A stretch of DNA of 64,000 nucleotides from the NCBI RefSeq assembly GCF_011075055.1, contig NC_058156.1, forward strand, positions 4,774,001-4,838,000, written 5' to 3'. Shown piece by piece: positions 34,101 to 45,849 of the stretch (its first letter is position 1; each line of letters starts with the position of its first letter). A model generated the notes under the pieces. It saw only the letters and a list, made by a program, of their open reading frames with translations, had not been told where the DNA came from and made no database searches. Both the position numbers and the translations under genes were made by a program. The stretch is from Mangifera indica (Eukaryota; Streptophyta; Magnoliopsida; Sapindales; Anacardiaceae).

Positions 34101-34773
34101 AGGGGTTGAGGAAATGAGCCATGGCATTTGGGAATACATCCTTCCAAGAATCATTGATAAGAGCCCTATCAAGTTTACATGCAATCCTTCTTCCTCCTTC
34201 ACTACGGTTACTCCAAGTTAGGAGATGGCCCATGAACCTTAGGTCATCCAATTCAGCTTCCCTCATGCAATTTTTAAGGTCTTCACAGTAGTAATTACCC
34301 CAAGGTGCCCCACCAATCTTTTCTAGAGGGTTCTTGATAGTGTTGAAATCTCCCATTATGATCCAAGGTGTATTTTGCATCATATGGGATTGATTTATGA
34401 GATTTCGCCAAAGAACCTTCCTCTCCATAGGATTATTGCTGCCATAGACTATTGTCAAGCCAATGCTAGAATTCTCCTTAACAAGCTTCACCTCACAATG
34501 TATATATTGACCATCATTCACAATAACATTGAGATTAATAGTGGCCTTATTCCAACCAATCAAAATTCTGCCTATAGAACCATCACTCATATTACTACAA
34601 TGTTCCCAACCTTCCCAAATGCTAGAACATACTCTATTGACATTAGTGCTTCGTACTTTTGTTTCAAGAACAGCCATAATATCAATTTTATTTTGCAAAA
34701 TGAAACTACTAACCTCCCTTTGCTTGATAGGAGCATTTAGGCCCCTAATGTTCCAGCCAGCTATATTAGTCAT
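31126..34773 (-). pseudogene. LINE ORF2 polyprotein (endonuclease-RT-zf-RVT) with one nonsense codon
   Basis: One minus-strand frame of 1216 codons interrupted only by TAG at 31945-31947; LINE-1 and LINE-3 have a Glu codon there (NGENTFLW). Domains in order: endonuclease (CWNIRG-like start WNIRGLNAP, LETKV, GDFN, SDHSP), RT (GRSIGENILLCQEL, FADD, KYLGVPM) and, beyond the stop, zf-RVT (CGLCN...HLFFQC, IYHIWCERN). The stop falls between RT and zf-RVT, so endonuclease and RT would still be made. It overlaps ORF1 by four bases (ATGA, 34770-34773), as in LINE-1. Confidence 0.93.
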
Positions 34774-36341
34774 TTGAGAGAATTGATGGGGGAAGCATTT
34801 CGTTTTTGCCTCACCAATCTCCTCCGTTGCAATTTGCTAAGAGTATCACCCTTCTCCCTTTTGAAATCCACCTCATCAACCTTAATTTTGCCTCCAAAGT
34901 GGTTAATTGCTGGAGATTCACAAAGCTCTTGATCCGAATTTCCATCTTTTGTAAGAATTTCCTCCATCTGCTCCACACTTGATAGATCAGCCACTCTAGA
35001 TATCACGGAACTGGAAGATGCACCATTCGTAGGTTCCAATCTATTTGAAGGGCCTAATTCCTCATGTGACTCATCTAACACGGCAGTCTCCCCTACATCT
35101 TGAGCTGCTGTCATTTCAATGTTTTCAATTGTGGCTAAGGCTACAAATTTGTTATTATTCATCTTCGCCATACTATTGTCAACTTTTTTCTTCCCCTCCT
35201 CTAGCTTCCTCCTAGGGATCATTAAGTTTAGTCTACCATTTCCATTGTTATTTCCAGCCGTATTTTGAATTTCAGAAGTTGCCATGCCTACATTTGCATC
35301 CGAGGCATCCTCCTTACTACTCACCTTTTTTCCTTTATACAAGCCATACTTTCCTTTTTCCGCTTCTCCTCTTTCCACTCTCCTTTTACACTCTTCATTT
35401 CCATGACCAAACATATTACACAGTTTGCATTTTAAAGGTTTCCATGCATATTCCAGCCGAATATCAACTCTTTCTTTTGATGGCAGTACAAGCTCCAATT
35501 TCTCCGGGAAATCATGGTTTACGTTAATCTCCACACAAATACGGGCAAACTCCAAACGACTCCCTTCCTCTGTAACAGAATCCACATAGAGGGGGCGACC
35601 TAAGACACTAGCAATATGGCTAAACCCCTTCAAGCTCCAATATTCCAGAGGTACTCCATAGAATTTTACCCACATTGCTATTTTCTTTATGTTTTCCGCT
35701 ACCATTGAGAGATTCTTTTTCCATTTCCTAACAAAGAGGGGCTGCCCACCTATCATCCATGTCTCCTCTTCTAAGACTTTCATCATTCCTTCTTCATCCT
35801 TGAATTTCAGAAGATAGACTCCCATTCCAGTGGATATAAAATCAGTAAGCCCATAGTTGGACCAATGACGGATTGCATACCTTTTGACAAGGAGAAAAGA
35901 CATTCTTCTTCCCATGAAAAAACCAATGGCACACTTCTCCCATCTCTTTGCACCTTCATCCGCAACTTCAAGAGGAGGGGAAATAGAGTACTTTCCTCCA
36001 GCAAGGATTTCTGAAGGAGGAAAGTACTCAAGCTTCAGGTTTGATACTTGTTTCTCCTTGAATAAATTATTCCAAGAGCGTTTAACTTCAGTAACCGGAG
36101 CTGAGGAAGAGGATGCTGGAAAAGTCTGTTCAGGAAGCTTTGTTGAGGAGAGATTAAGGGAGGAACCTTCAAAGCAAGACTCCTTGATGGAAATAAAAGA
36201 ATCATTTCCAGCAGCATTCTTGGACAAGAGAGTAAGGCCATCATGATGTTTCATGCAAGAGGAAACGTGTGCCAAAGAGCTTTCCTTGTTTGACATAACT
36301 TCTCCCATGAGGAAAGCCAAAAATGGAAAGAAAACAGCCAA
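34770..36341 (-). CDS. LINE ORF1 protein (DUF4283 + CCHC zinc knuckle)
   Basis: Open for 523 codons; the ATG at codon 16 (36296, MSNKESS) is the likelier start because the first 15 residues are hydrophobic and have no counterpart in LINE-1. DUF4283 at about residues 130-270 (IGFFMGRRMSFLLVKR, GMGVYLLKF, FARICVEIN) and a CCHC knuckle C305-x2-C308-x4-H313-x4-C318 preceded by WKPLKC. The C-terminal part is longer than in LINE-1 and charged. It is expected to bind element RNA. No inactivating change seen. Confidence 0.9.
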   Translation of the reverse strand: MAVFFPFLAFLMGEVMSNKESSLAHVSSCMKHHDGLTLLSKNAAGNDSFISIKESCFEGSSLNLSSTKLPEQTFPASSSSAPVTEVKRSWNNLFKEKQVSNLKLEYFPPSEILAGGKYSISPPLEVADEGAKRWEKCAIGFFMGRRMSFLLVKRYAIRHWSNYGLTDFISTGMGVYLLKFKDEEGMMKVLEEETWMIGGQPLFVRKWKKNLSMVAENIKKIAMWVKFYGVPLEYWSLKGFSHIASVLGRPLYVDSVTEEGSRLEFARICVEINVNHDFPEKLELVLPSKERVDIRLEYAWKPLKCKLCNMFGHGNEECKRRVERGEAEKGKYGLYKGKKVSSKEDASDANVGMATSEIQNTAGNNNGNGRLNLMIPRRKLEEGKKKVDNSMAKMNNNKFVALATIENIEMTAAQDVGETAVLDESHEELGPSNRLEPTNGASSSSVISRVADLSSVEQMEEILTKDGNSDQELCESPAINHFGGKIKVDEVDFKREKGDTLSKLQRRRLVRQKRNASPINSLK

Positions 36342-36870
36342 GGAAAGACAAGAGAGAAGGCACAGCAGTCAAGGACCTCCGAAATGGAAAAACCAGCTCT
36401 GAAGGAGAAAAGGTGGTCTGCTGTATACACCAAAATAGAAATAACACCACAGAAGAAAGAAAAACTTGAAATTTTGAATTTGAGTGGAAAAACAAGCAAA
36501 CCGCCAAGAAGGAAAGAACAAAGAAACCTGGAAAACCAAGTTTATCAATGGTGAACAATAAACTAGAGAGAAAATGAAAGGGACAAAGATAAATGAAACG
36601 GAAATGAAAACTAAGGCAAAGAGAACAAGACAGAAAAAAAGCTACAAACTAGATTTATGAAGGATAATCGAAAAAGTGAAAACAAAGAGAGGACAGCCAT
36701 GAATGGAGGATACCGGTGACCAAATGGGTCTCCGGGCTAGAGGTTAGTGCCGGAGGGGACACCAACCAATGGAGGAAGATGATGGTAGATTGAAAAGGTT
36801 ATTAAAAAGGGGGTGAGATTCTAGAGAGAAGGGAGAGCATTTTCTCTCTTATCTTGCTTTGATTGAGGAT
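36342..36870 (-). promoter_or_regulatory. 5' UTR / presumed promoter of LINE-2 copy
   Basis: About 530 bases of C/T-rich sequence (minus strand) with no gene, starting with the TGCTCTCCCTTCTCTCTA segment shared with the LINE-1 5' end. The promoter role is inferred from position. Confidence 0.45.
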
Positions 36871-36884
36871 GTTTTGTTTAGTTT

Positions 36885-37414
36885 GTTAATGTCTATTACA
36901 AATCTATGCTTACTATTGTTTTTCTTTGCTTTAAAATTCTTTTTATTACTTTCTTTGTTGGCTTATGTCTGTTGTTACCAATCACAACTCTATATTTTGT
37001 TTTTTCTTTTAACTTCTTTGTTGCTCATGTCTTTGTGTTGTTGATATGAATTGCATTAGTTTTTTTTCAATTATTTGTTTGAAATGATACTTCCTATTTG
37101 TTGTTTCCCTGCTATTATTTTTAATATACTTGTTTATCTTGTTATCAGTACTGCACAATATATGCCTTTTTTTAAAGTACCATGTATGAGTCAAGCTTAT
37201 TGGTTTATTTATTTATTTTGTTTCATTCTTAGGGTTCATACAATATTACTACCTTGCTCTCTCTGAAATTTGTAATCAAGAGCTAGTTTATTTTTTTTGT
37301 TCCCTGTATCTACTTTTTTTCAATAGGTGAGAGTCGTTCTAGAACTAGTGACCATTCTCAAATTGGTGAGAATCATTCTAGGTTATCCATATTGTCCTCT
37401 CTAACATTCTCTTC
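36885..37414 (+). other. Copia leader, last part (non-coding)
   Basis: T-rich untranslated sequence with motifs like those at 28440-28930, such as GTTGTTACCAATCACAACTCTAT. No gene seen. Confidence 0.55.
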
Positions 37415-38450
37415 CAACCTTTAAGTTATAATCCTTAAGCTCAATTGGACAAATTTCGCTTTTGGTGATCATAAGTTCTATTTGTTGTAACTTTTGACCT
37501 TGATAAGCATTTGCTAGGATACATGACCTATCCTACACCATTTATTCAAATACAATTAGTTATTTCTGTTGTTGAACCTACAATTGTTACAAAACCTAAT
37601 CCTGAACATGCCTTATAAAAAAAACAAAAAATCAATTGTTGGTTAGTTAGCTTTTACCTTTTATATCTAAAATAATGTTTAGTATGATATCTAAGTATAA
37701 CTTTGTAAATGAGATCTGGTTAGCCTTAGAAAGTGAGTTCACGTGTGAATCCAAGACCCAACTTATTCACATTATTAAAAGCCTCCTTCAAGGTACTAGG
37801 AAACATAACTTGAGCATTAACAAGTACATTTGCAAAATGAAAGACTATGCTAACATTTTAGCCTTAAGAGATCATAACATATCTGATAATGAGGCTATTA
37901 CCTACATACTTGATGGGCTTAATTTTGACTATGACCCAATAGTTGCCAATATAACCATCAAACTTGAGTCAAAATATGACAAGTTAACGATCCAAGAAAC
38001 TTAGTGTCTGTTATAGAAACATGAACTAAGATTAAAAAGATCTCTACACTCTCTGAATTCAAATGTTTCACTCGAGTTTTATGAAGGAACTGTTAACTCT
38101 GTTCACATTGTCATTCAACCAAAGAAAGTCACTCCTTCAACATATCTTACCAAAACAGAGTCTTATCAATAACTCCAAACTCAACCTCCTATCTCTCAGT
38201 CCCTTATTTCTTAATTTGAGAATTTATCAATACCCAACAATCCTTACTATCCTTAGCCTCAAGGTTACGAAAGCAACACTTTTTAACCCAATACTTATTA
38301 CTCTCAGTTTCAAACAAACAAAAACGCATATGGAAATCAATTTCAATATTCTCCCAATAATACTGGAGGTAGAGGCAGAGGATATGGAAGAGGAAAAGTA
38401 ATATGCCAAGTCTGTAACAAGCCTAGTTATATGGCTCTACAATGCTACCA
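37415..38450 (+). pseudogene. Copia gag relic (UBN2-type) with damaged zinc knuckle
   Basis: The clearest part, 37675-38004, has the features of a copia gag (UBN2 family): NEIWLALESEF, TQLIHIIKSLLQGTRK, LDGLNFDYDPIV. Upstream and downstream parts are in broken frames. Near 38400-38450 a CCHC-type knuckle (CQVCNKPSYMALQC) has Tyr where the His should be. Gag would form the particle coat. Stops (for example at 38002-38004) and frameshifts kill the frame. Confidence 0.78.
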
Positions 38451-38590
38451 TAGGTATAGTTCTAACTATCATTATCAAAATGTCACACCTTAATTTTACG
38501 CTGGACAACTTAGAGCTCCCTCAAGACTACCCACCTATAACAATGTCCCAACATCACACCATTCTACGCCATCTCATCTAGATCTATTTA

Positions 38591-39352
38591 GGCCAAACGA
38601 CTATTTCCCAGCCAAGGTTTGATGTTTTCTCAAGTTTCTACCTTTTAACTATGGAAACACCAAACACCCACCCATAGCCGGTTAGATTTAACAAAACCCT
38701 AACGGTGGTAAGGGTAAAATCATCATTTTTGCTATAATATTAAAAATAAACTAAAATAGAATATAATTTTGCCCCTCTAAACTTTAAAAACTAAAATTTT
38801 CCCCCAGCCTAAGTTTTAAAAAATCGTAATTTCACCCTAGGGTTTGGTTTTGAAATCTCCGACGACCTCTTCGGCTACGTTGCCGACGACTTCTCCCTCC
38901 TGAAGCAACCTCTCCTTTCGACGATCTCTTTCCTCCCATTTGGAGGTCCTATCAGCGTCGGAGACGCCTTGGGAGACGAAGAACTTCATCTTTCCCAACG
39001 AAGTTCTTCGTCTCCCAAGGAGTCTCTAACGTTGATCGGACCTCCAAATGGGAGGAAAGAGATCGCCAGAAAGAGAAGTTGCTTCGGGAGGGAGAAGTCG
39101 TCGGCAACGGAGCCGGAGAGGTCGCCGAAGATTTCAAAACTAAACCCTAGGGTGAAATTGCGATTTTTTAAAACTTAGGGTGAGGGAAAATTTTAGTTTT
39201 TAAAGTTTAGGGGGGCAAAAAGAGATAAAAAATTTAGGCGTTAGGGTTCTGTTAAATCTAACCAGCCATGGGTGGGTGTTTGGTGTTTCCATAGTTAAAG
39301 GGGGGACATTTGAGAAAACATCAAACCTTGGGTGGGAAATGGTCATTTGGCC
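38591..39352. mobile_element. 762-bp foldback MITE with 9-bp TSD (Mutator-like)
   Basis: Starts GGCCAAACGA and ends TCATTTGGCC, with a perfect 9-bp duplication ATCTATTTA at 38582-38590 and 39353-39361. Nearly the whole element is one inverted repeat: left arm 38591-38987, 12-base loop 38988-38999, right arm 39000-39352. The arms are close to complementary throughout with some indels; the innermost 20 bases (CTTGGGAGACGAAGAACTTC) are perfect. A 9-bp duplication and long inverted ends are typical of Mutator-like elements. It has no transposase. The GC-rich centre contrasts with the AT-rich surroundings. It sits inside the copia gag-pol. Confidence 0.9.
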
Positions 39353-39362
39353 ATCTATTTAT

Positions 39363-40513
39363 GATTTTGTTTCCTACCCTATGCATTCTGGGTGTTTATG
39401 ACAATTTTGTATCTATCCATAACACAATTCCTTAAAATACTTGTACCCTATATAACATTTATTCTCAACCTCCACCTACAAATACATAAGTTGCATTACC
39501 TCATTACAATTCTTCCTCTCACTATATGACTTTACCACCCAATCCAAACAATCCCAACCTCATTTCTCCTTCACCTCAAGCCTACTTGACACATAACATA
39601 CATCAACATTAGAACCCTAACACACCTTAAAAACAAAACCTTACACAACCACAATATTGGCAATAATTATTGATCATGTAACAACTGATGTCTCGCAATT
39701 GGCTACTACCTCTACCTATCAAGGTAGTGAATAGCTTCAAATTAGAAATGTTGAGAACTTGCTCATCTTTCACATAGGTCACATTTCCTTTTCTAGTTTT
39801 GTTTATCATAAAGCATCACATCTTTAAAATGTCTTATGTGTCCCAAACATCAATTTTGCTGTAGAGAACCCTTAAAGATGGACTCTACAAACTTTCCTTA
39901 CCCAAAAACTCTGCTTTTTGCATGTCTAATCATACCTCATCACATTCTACATTTTCAAATTACAATTCTAATTCTATTGTTAACGAATATGTTTCAACTT
40001 TGTTTGCTTGCAATACTATTTCTATTAAACCAAAAAATCCTACTATTTTTTATGATTTGTCCTATAATAATTCATCCATTTAATGCAATTCTACTATTAT
40101 TACTTGTAGTAATATTGCTCAATCCTATCAAAATAAATTATTTGTGTTTGATATATGACACAATATATTAGGTCACCCTCATTCTAGGGTTTTCACTAGT
40201 GTTTAAGGGTGTTAGTTTACCTTATGGAACTGTCAATGATAAACATTTTTGCAGTACATGTTAGTTTGGTAAACTAAGTCAAAATACCTTCCCACCTTTT
40301 ATCTCTAAAACCTCAACACCTTTTGAGCTCATTCACTCTTACATATGGCTACAAATATTAGGGTTACAAATATTACATACCCTTCATAAATGACTTTAGT
40401 AGGTTCACATGGATCTTTCCCCTCAAACTCAAGTTTAAAGCCAAGTTCATCTTTATATCCTTTCATAGACTTGTAGAAAAACAGTTTAATTTCAAAATTA
40501 AAAGCCTTCAAAC
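39363..40513 (+). pseudogene. Copia pol relic: protease to integrase start
   Basis: Broken frames. Near 39670-39740 a DHVTTDVSQLATTSTYQGS segment matches the region just after the copia protease active site. Near 40165 GHPHSRVF recalls the GAG-pre-integrase domain. Near 40390-40513 FSRFTWIFPLKLK and FNFKIK match the copia integrase core. Then LINE-3 interrupts it; the integrase resumes at 44088. Confidence 0.72.
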
Positions 40514-40535
40514 AAATTGGAAGGGGAAAACCTAT

Positions 40536-43500
40536 GTGGCGTTAACTATTGTGCATGGGTTTAACCAACCTTTGGAGAGGAAAACTCTTTGGAGGGATTT
40601 AATCAAACACTCAAATCAGATGGGAAGTAGACCTTGGCTAATCATGGGTGATTTCAATTCCATTAGAGGTCCAAATGAAAAAATAGGAGGGGTTGTGTGG
40701 GGAGATACTTATTGTGATGATTTAAATAATTGTTGTAGAGAGATCTAGATGACTTGAGGTATATGGGGAACCATCTCACTTGGAGTAATTCAAGTGAAGG
40801 GCAAAGGAGAATAGCATGTAAATTGGATAGAGCTCTTGTTAATGAATATTGGAGTGATGTTTTTGTGGATTCTTTTGCTAGTTTTCTCAATCCTTCCATT
40901 TCAGATCATTCTCCTTGTGTGGTGAATTGTGGGGGTGGAGAGGAGAGGAGAAAGATCCCATTCAAGTTCTACAACATGTGGGCGAATCATGAAAGATTTC
41001 TCAATGTTGTTAAGGAGGCTTGGAAAGAGGATTTTGAGGGCAATCCTATGTTCAATCTTGTCAACAAACTCAAGAGATTAAAAGGTGCTTTGAGGGAGTT
41101 AAATAAGAATGGCTTTTGGAATATTTCCGAAAAGGTGTTGGAGGCTAAGTATAATCTGGAAAATGCTCAAAATAGGCTCCAAACTTGCCCTCTTGATGAG
41201 GAATTAGCTAAGGAAGAAAAATCATGGCTGGAGAACTATAGAAGACTTAGTGAAGCTGAAGAAGCCTTGGCACGACAAAAAGCAAAGGTCCATTGGCTAC
41301 AAGAAAGGGATCAAAATACCAAGTACTTCTTCAAATGTATTAAGGCAAGAAGGAGTAGAAATTCTATAAAGGGAGTGAGCCGTGAAGATGGGACATTTGT
41401 TAGTGATATGGGAGAAGTCAAAAAGGAGTTTGTAAGCTATTTCTCAACTTTACGGATTCTTGCAAATCAAGCCTTGAAGAAATTCAAAAGTTGGTTAAGT
41501 TTCGTATGGTGCAGCAAGATAAGGAGATGATGATCAAGGAAGTGGGGGAGGAGGAAATAAAATCCACCATATTTGCAATGGACAACAATAAGGCTCCGGG
41601 GCCGGATGGTTATGGGGCTTTCTTCTTTAAGGCAGCTTGGGAGATTGTGGGGAGCGATGTGATCAAAGCAATTAAGCATTTCTTCTCCACGGGACATATC
41701 CTTAAAGAGGTGAATTGCACTATCCTTGCTCTTGTTCCTAAGGTGGCTAACTCTTCTATGTGCAAAGACTATAGACCTATAGCTTGCTGCAATACCATCT
41801 ACAAATGTATCTCCAAGATCCTTGCAAACCGGCTCAAAGTTATTCTCCCTAACTTCATAGATAAAGCTCAAGGAGCTTTTGTGGGTGGAAGGAATATTGG
41901 AGAAAACATCATGTTGTGCCAAGATCTTATGCATAACTTTCACAAAATGAGCAAAAATAAGAAATGCGCTATGAAGATTGATCTCTTGAAGGCATATGAC
42001 ATGGTACATTGGGACTTCATTCTTGGTATTCTTGGAGCAATTGGTATTCCGGAGGAATTTATAGGCTGGATTGAGAGTTGTATTACAACTCCTTCGTTCT
42101 CCTTGGGGATCAATGGTGAATTAGTTGGTTTTTTCAAGAGTTCTCATGGTTTAAGGCAAGGGGACCCTATATCCCCTTACCTATTTGTTATGGCTATGGA
42201 AATACTTTCATGTATGCTTAGGGAATTAAAGAACCAACCTTCTTTTGGACATTATTGGAAATGCAAGGAAAACAACATAACACATCTTTGCTTTGCCGAT
42301 GATCTTATTTTGTTTTGTAGGGCGGATTATGCTTCCATCTCCCTCATGGAAAAGTCTCTAATCCTCTTCCACAAATGGTCCGGGCTCAAAATGAATTGCA
42401 ATAAAAGCAATATATTCCTCTCCGGTGTATCCCAAGAAGAGAAGAACCAACTCACGGCTAAAATCAATATGAAGGTGGGAGAGCTGCCATTCAAGTACTT
42501 AGGTGTGCCAATAACGTCATCAAAACTCAAGAGTTGTGATTGCAAGATGCTAGTTCAAAAGATTGTTGGGCGAATCACCTCATGGCGTAGCAAATTTTTA
42601 TCTTATGCGGGGAGGCTCATACTTATCAAGGCAGTCCTCTTTAGCATTCAAGTGTATTAGTCATCTTTGTTTATTCTCCCATCATGTGTCCACAAGGAGA
42701 TAGATGGAATCTTGAGGAACTTCCTTTGGAGTGGTGCTTCCATGGATGGTAAGAAGGCCAAGGTTGCTTGGGATGAGGTATGTGTTCCTAAAATGGAAGG
42801 AGGCTTAGGTATTATGAGGAGCAAAACTTGGAACAAAGCTGCTATATTAAAGAATATATGGAAGATTCTCATGGATAAGAGGCATTCTCTTTGGGTGGAA
42901 TGGGTTAAAACCAACAAGCTAAGAGGAAAGTGTTTTTGGGTAATAAAGCCAAATAATGAGAGTTCATGGGTTTGGAGGAAGATTCTAGGCCTAAGGACAC
43001 TAATGAAGCCCAAAGTTAAGAAGATCATTGGCAATGGGGAAAACACATTTCTTTGGCATGACAATTGGCATCCCCATGGACCGTTGTTGGATAAATATGG
43101 ACCTAGGATCACTTATGATTCGGGTATTCCTATGAATGCACTTGTAAAGGATGTGGTTGAGGAGAATCGGTGGAAATGGCCTATGGCAAACTCTTGTCAC
43201 CTTATGGAAATAAAGGATAATCTCCCTTGCTGCCCCATTGGTGGAGAGGACTCATTAATTTGGTCCCCCAAATCTAGCGGCATTTTCTCCATCAAATCGG
43301 CTTGGGAGGTTATTCGGGTTAGGAAGGAGAAGGTTTCTTGGCACAATCTTGTATGGTTTAAAAGGCACTTTCTAAGACACTCCTTTATAGTTTGGTTGGG
43401 TATTAAAGGTAAAATTATGACAAAGGATAATTTATTGAGATATGGTGTTATAACTCACAATTCTTGCCCTTTGTGCAATGAGGAGCCGGAATGCATGGAT

Positions 43501-43860
43501 CATCTCTTCTTTAGGTGTGTATTTAGCGCCCAAATCTGGAATGAAGTGCTACAACTTTGTAATCAACACTTCAATCTCATGTCGTGGACCAATTTGATTG
43601 AGGAATTGGCTAGCAATTGGAAGGAAGACAATTTCAAGAATATTGTGAATAAGGTGTGTTTTGGTGCAACCATTTATCACATTTGGAAGGCTAGAAATGA
43701 TATTTGTTTAGGAAGAGGAGGTGTGCCAAAGGAGAGAGTCATAATTCTTATTAAAGATTGTGTTAGAGTAAGGACAAGTTGTTTGAAGAGAGTGATTAAG
43801 TCTAGTGAGAATGTGTCAATTGCAAATAATTGGGGTGTCTCTAATTCAATATTTGAGTAG
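40536..43860 (+). pseudogene. LINE ORF2 (partial endonuclease, RT, zf-RVT), broken
   Basis: Very similar to LINE-1 ORF2 from VALTIVHGFNQPLER onward. Breaks: a small deletion near 40741-40753 shifting the frame, another near 41440-41490 between the endonuclease-RT linker and the RT, and a TAG at 42658-42660 where LINE-1 has Trp. Otherwise GDFN (40648-40660), SDHSP, the RT with FADD (near 42294-42305), KYLGVP and zf-RVT (CPLCN...HLFFRC, near 43470-43520) are readable. It is probably closer to LINE-1 than LINE-2 is. Confidence 0.9.
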
Positions 43861-44074
43861 GCAAAGTATGGTGTTTTCATTTTGTGATTGATTGTGAGTT
43901 GTATGCTTGGATCAATGAGATCCTTTGTTTGTTTTAGAGCTTTCGTTTTTGTGATGGCATGACCTAGGGCATGTCCTAGGAATGCTTGTGTAAAGCTTAG
44001 CTAGGGGTTTGTCCTAGATAAGCATTTGTATATTCTTTATTTGGTATAAATTCATTATTACTTACCAAAAAAAA
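43861..44074 (+). other. LINE-3 3' UTR with stem-loops
   Basis: Two hairpins of the family type, at about 43963-43980 (CCTAGG...CCTAGG) and 44001-44017 (CTAGG...CCTAG, weakened), followed by TTGGTATAAATT...CTTACC and the A-tail. Only one copy of the upstream hairpin, as in LINE-2. Confidence 0.7.
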
Positions 44075-44087
44075 AAATTGGAAGGGG

Positions 44088-45320
44088 CAATACAAGTATT
44101 TTCTACCTCTTCTAAAGAGCCAAGGTATCTTATTTAAATATCTTTATCCACATACTCACCAACAAAATGGTTAGGTTGAAAGAAAACATAGAATAGTTGT
44201 TGAAAATGGCCTAACTCTCTTTGATGTGATCCATACAAGACCAAAAATGTGTGATCTAATAATGAAGGACTATGGCAAGAGTGTGGTAGACTGGATAACA
44301 TTGGAAACATTGAAGACATAAGCTAAAGGTAAAAAGCATGACATGGTAATCAATGATGACATGGCAAATGATGTGGCAACCATCAAACACATGGGAAACG
44401 ATATGGAAAAAGTTTGGTGACATTTTTTACTTGTCAACATATGAAGTGGAAGCTTGATTATGTGAAAATTCATATGAAGAAAGCAAGAGAATTCAATTAG
44501 AGTTAAGTTTTTCTAGTATTCATAGTTTTCTAGTTATTTAAGAGTTTTAGTTTTATTTTCTTTAGGAATTATAATTACATTAGGATTATTATTCAAATTA
44601 GGGTTTTATTATCCTAAAGATTAAAATTGTTATTATCCTAGAGATTAGGTTTCTTATAATCCTATTTGGGTTAGTCATAAGACAGATAATTCACATTTGT
44701 ATAATGGAATTGTGAGATATTTTTTCTTGGTTCTTTTGAAGACTTGTGAACTTATCAAGAATTTTTCTTGTGGCACTCAAATTTGACTTATCACTTACCT
44801 TTCATCTGTTCTTGAGTATAGCATTAACCTATACCTTTGGTTTGTGTCAATTATAGACCTTAGGTCAAAGTTTTCTTCAATTTAAAACTTGATTTAACTT
44901 TCCAGGGTTATTAGTTTCCTCACTTGCGTGTAAGGTTTCATAGTTCATCTGTGAGATTTGCATCACTCTTAGCGCATAGTGGCCTCCTATTGAAATTTTA
45001 GTGGTTAGCTTTTCAAACCTTAACTTAATTGATAAATAGAGTACCCTAATTTGTTTTACAGTTTCAATCACACTTTCATCTTTTGTTCAATAAGAAACAT
45101 ACATGCACAACCTTTGGTTGTGTTGTCTACCCTTATCTTAGACCATACAAATAGCATAAGTTTAACTTCCATACTGAAAAATTTGTGTTTGTAAAGTATA
45201 GCCTTCACCATAAAAGCTACCAGTGCGTTACCTCAGATGGAAAAATATACATAACTCCGAGTGGTAGGTTTAATGAGTCAGAATTCCTTTTTTTGACTGA
45301 TACTACATTCAACAAAAGCT
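44088..45320 (+). pseudogene. Copia integrase relic, continuation (interrupted by an 849-bp insert)
   Basis: From 44088 the frame reads the last part of the integrase core (PHTHQQNG then VERKHRIVVENGL, where HQQNGxxERKH holds the catalytic Glu region). It breaks at about 44221 and resumes at about 45076 with FGCVVYPYLRPYK and then YQCVTSDGKIYITPSGRFNE-like residues, the C-terminal integrase part of copia elements. Stops are present. Confidence 0.75.
44222..45070. mobile_element. Solo-LTR-like insert of 849 bp in the copia integrase
   Basis: Starts TGATGTG and ends CAATCA, with near-duplicated flanks CTCTT (44217-44221) and CACTT (45071-45075), a 4/5 match. The copia integrase is readable on both sides but not inside. 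No coding sequence. A solo LTR is the best guess; part of the expected integrase (about 150 bases) is missing, so the event may also involve a deletion. Confidence 0.45.
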
Positions 45321-45849
45321 TAAAAAAATCACACCATTGACATTAATGAAACAGACTCTTCCACACTAACTAACAAATTATTTTTTTAAACTTCCAACCT
45401 ATCTAACTCCTCTTTCAACAACTGATGAACAACACAATTACCCTAGTCATTTATAATTCTCATACTCATAGTCCATACACTCTCAAACACATTTCCAATC
45501 ATCACTAATTTTGCATCTCGAATTCCATCTAACACTCTATCTATAACTACCAGACCACCTAAACTTTTTCACTTGTCATACCTATACAGATTACTCTTTC
45601 CATAGCTCTAGAGGATATTATTGACATAACTACACCTCTACATTATAACACCAACAATTTCCCTGCCTCCACAAACATTATTCCACACATTCACCCAACT
45701 ATCTCAATTCTTCACGCCTTGAAACAACTCATTTGTTCCTATATCAATACTCATTCACAACACTAATATATATCCTATGCTCACTAGGGCCAAAAGTGAA
45801 CATTTACCAAGACCCAAATAATGCATCACCTTAATAGCTACTAAAGCTC

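Larger units (their letters stand above)
30825..36870 (-). mobile_element. Near-full-length L1-type LINE (LINE-2 copy)
   Basis: About 6.05 kb on the minus strand: 5' UTR (36870-36342), ORF1, ORF2, 3' UTR and A-tail (T-run at 30822-30830 on plus). Flanked by a 14-bp duplication GTTTTGTTTAGTTT at 30811-30824 and 36871-36884; the last bases are ambiguous with the T-run. It is inserted in the leader of the copia element. Same family as LINE-1 but clearly diverged, especially in ORF1. ORF1 is open and ORF2 has one stop. Confidence 0.93.
40527..44074 (+). mobile_element. 5'-truncated L1-type LINE (LINE-3 copy)
   Basis: Begins within the ORF2 endonuclease region and runs to an A-tail at about 44067-44077. 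Flanked by a perfect 13-bp duplication AAATTGGAAGGGG at 40514-40526 and 44075-44087. It lacks ORF1 and the first about 100 codons of ORF2, the usual 5' truncation of LINE insertions. It is inserted in the copia integrase, whose frame can be followed on both sides. Confidence 0.93.

Noticed and set aside
35279..35527. Plus-strand open frames opposite the LINE-2 ORFs (also 31207-31665, 33122-33508, 34375-34740, 35884-36246)
   Set aside because: Antisense shadows of ORF1 and ORF2, whose domains are clear on the minus strand.
38952..39178. Arg/Ser-rich open frames in the centre of the foldback element
   Set aside because: They are mirror readings of the two hairpin arms on opposite strands and carry no known domain.
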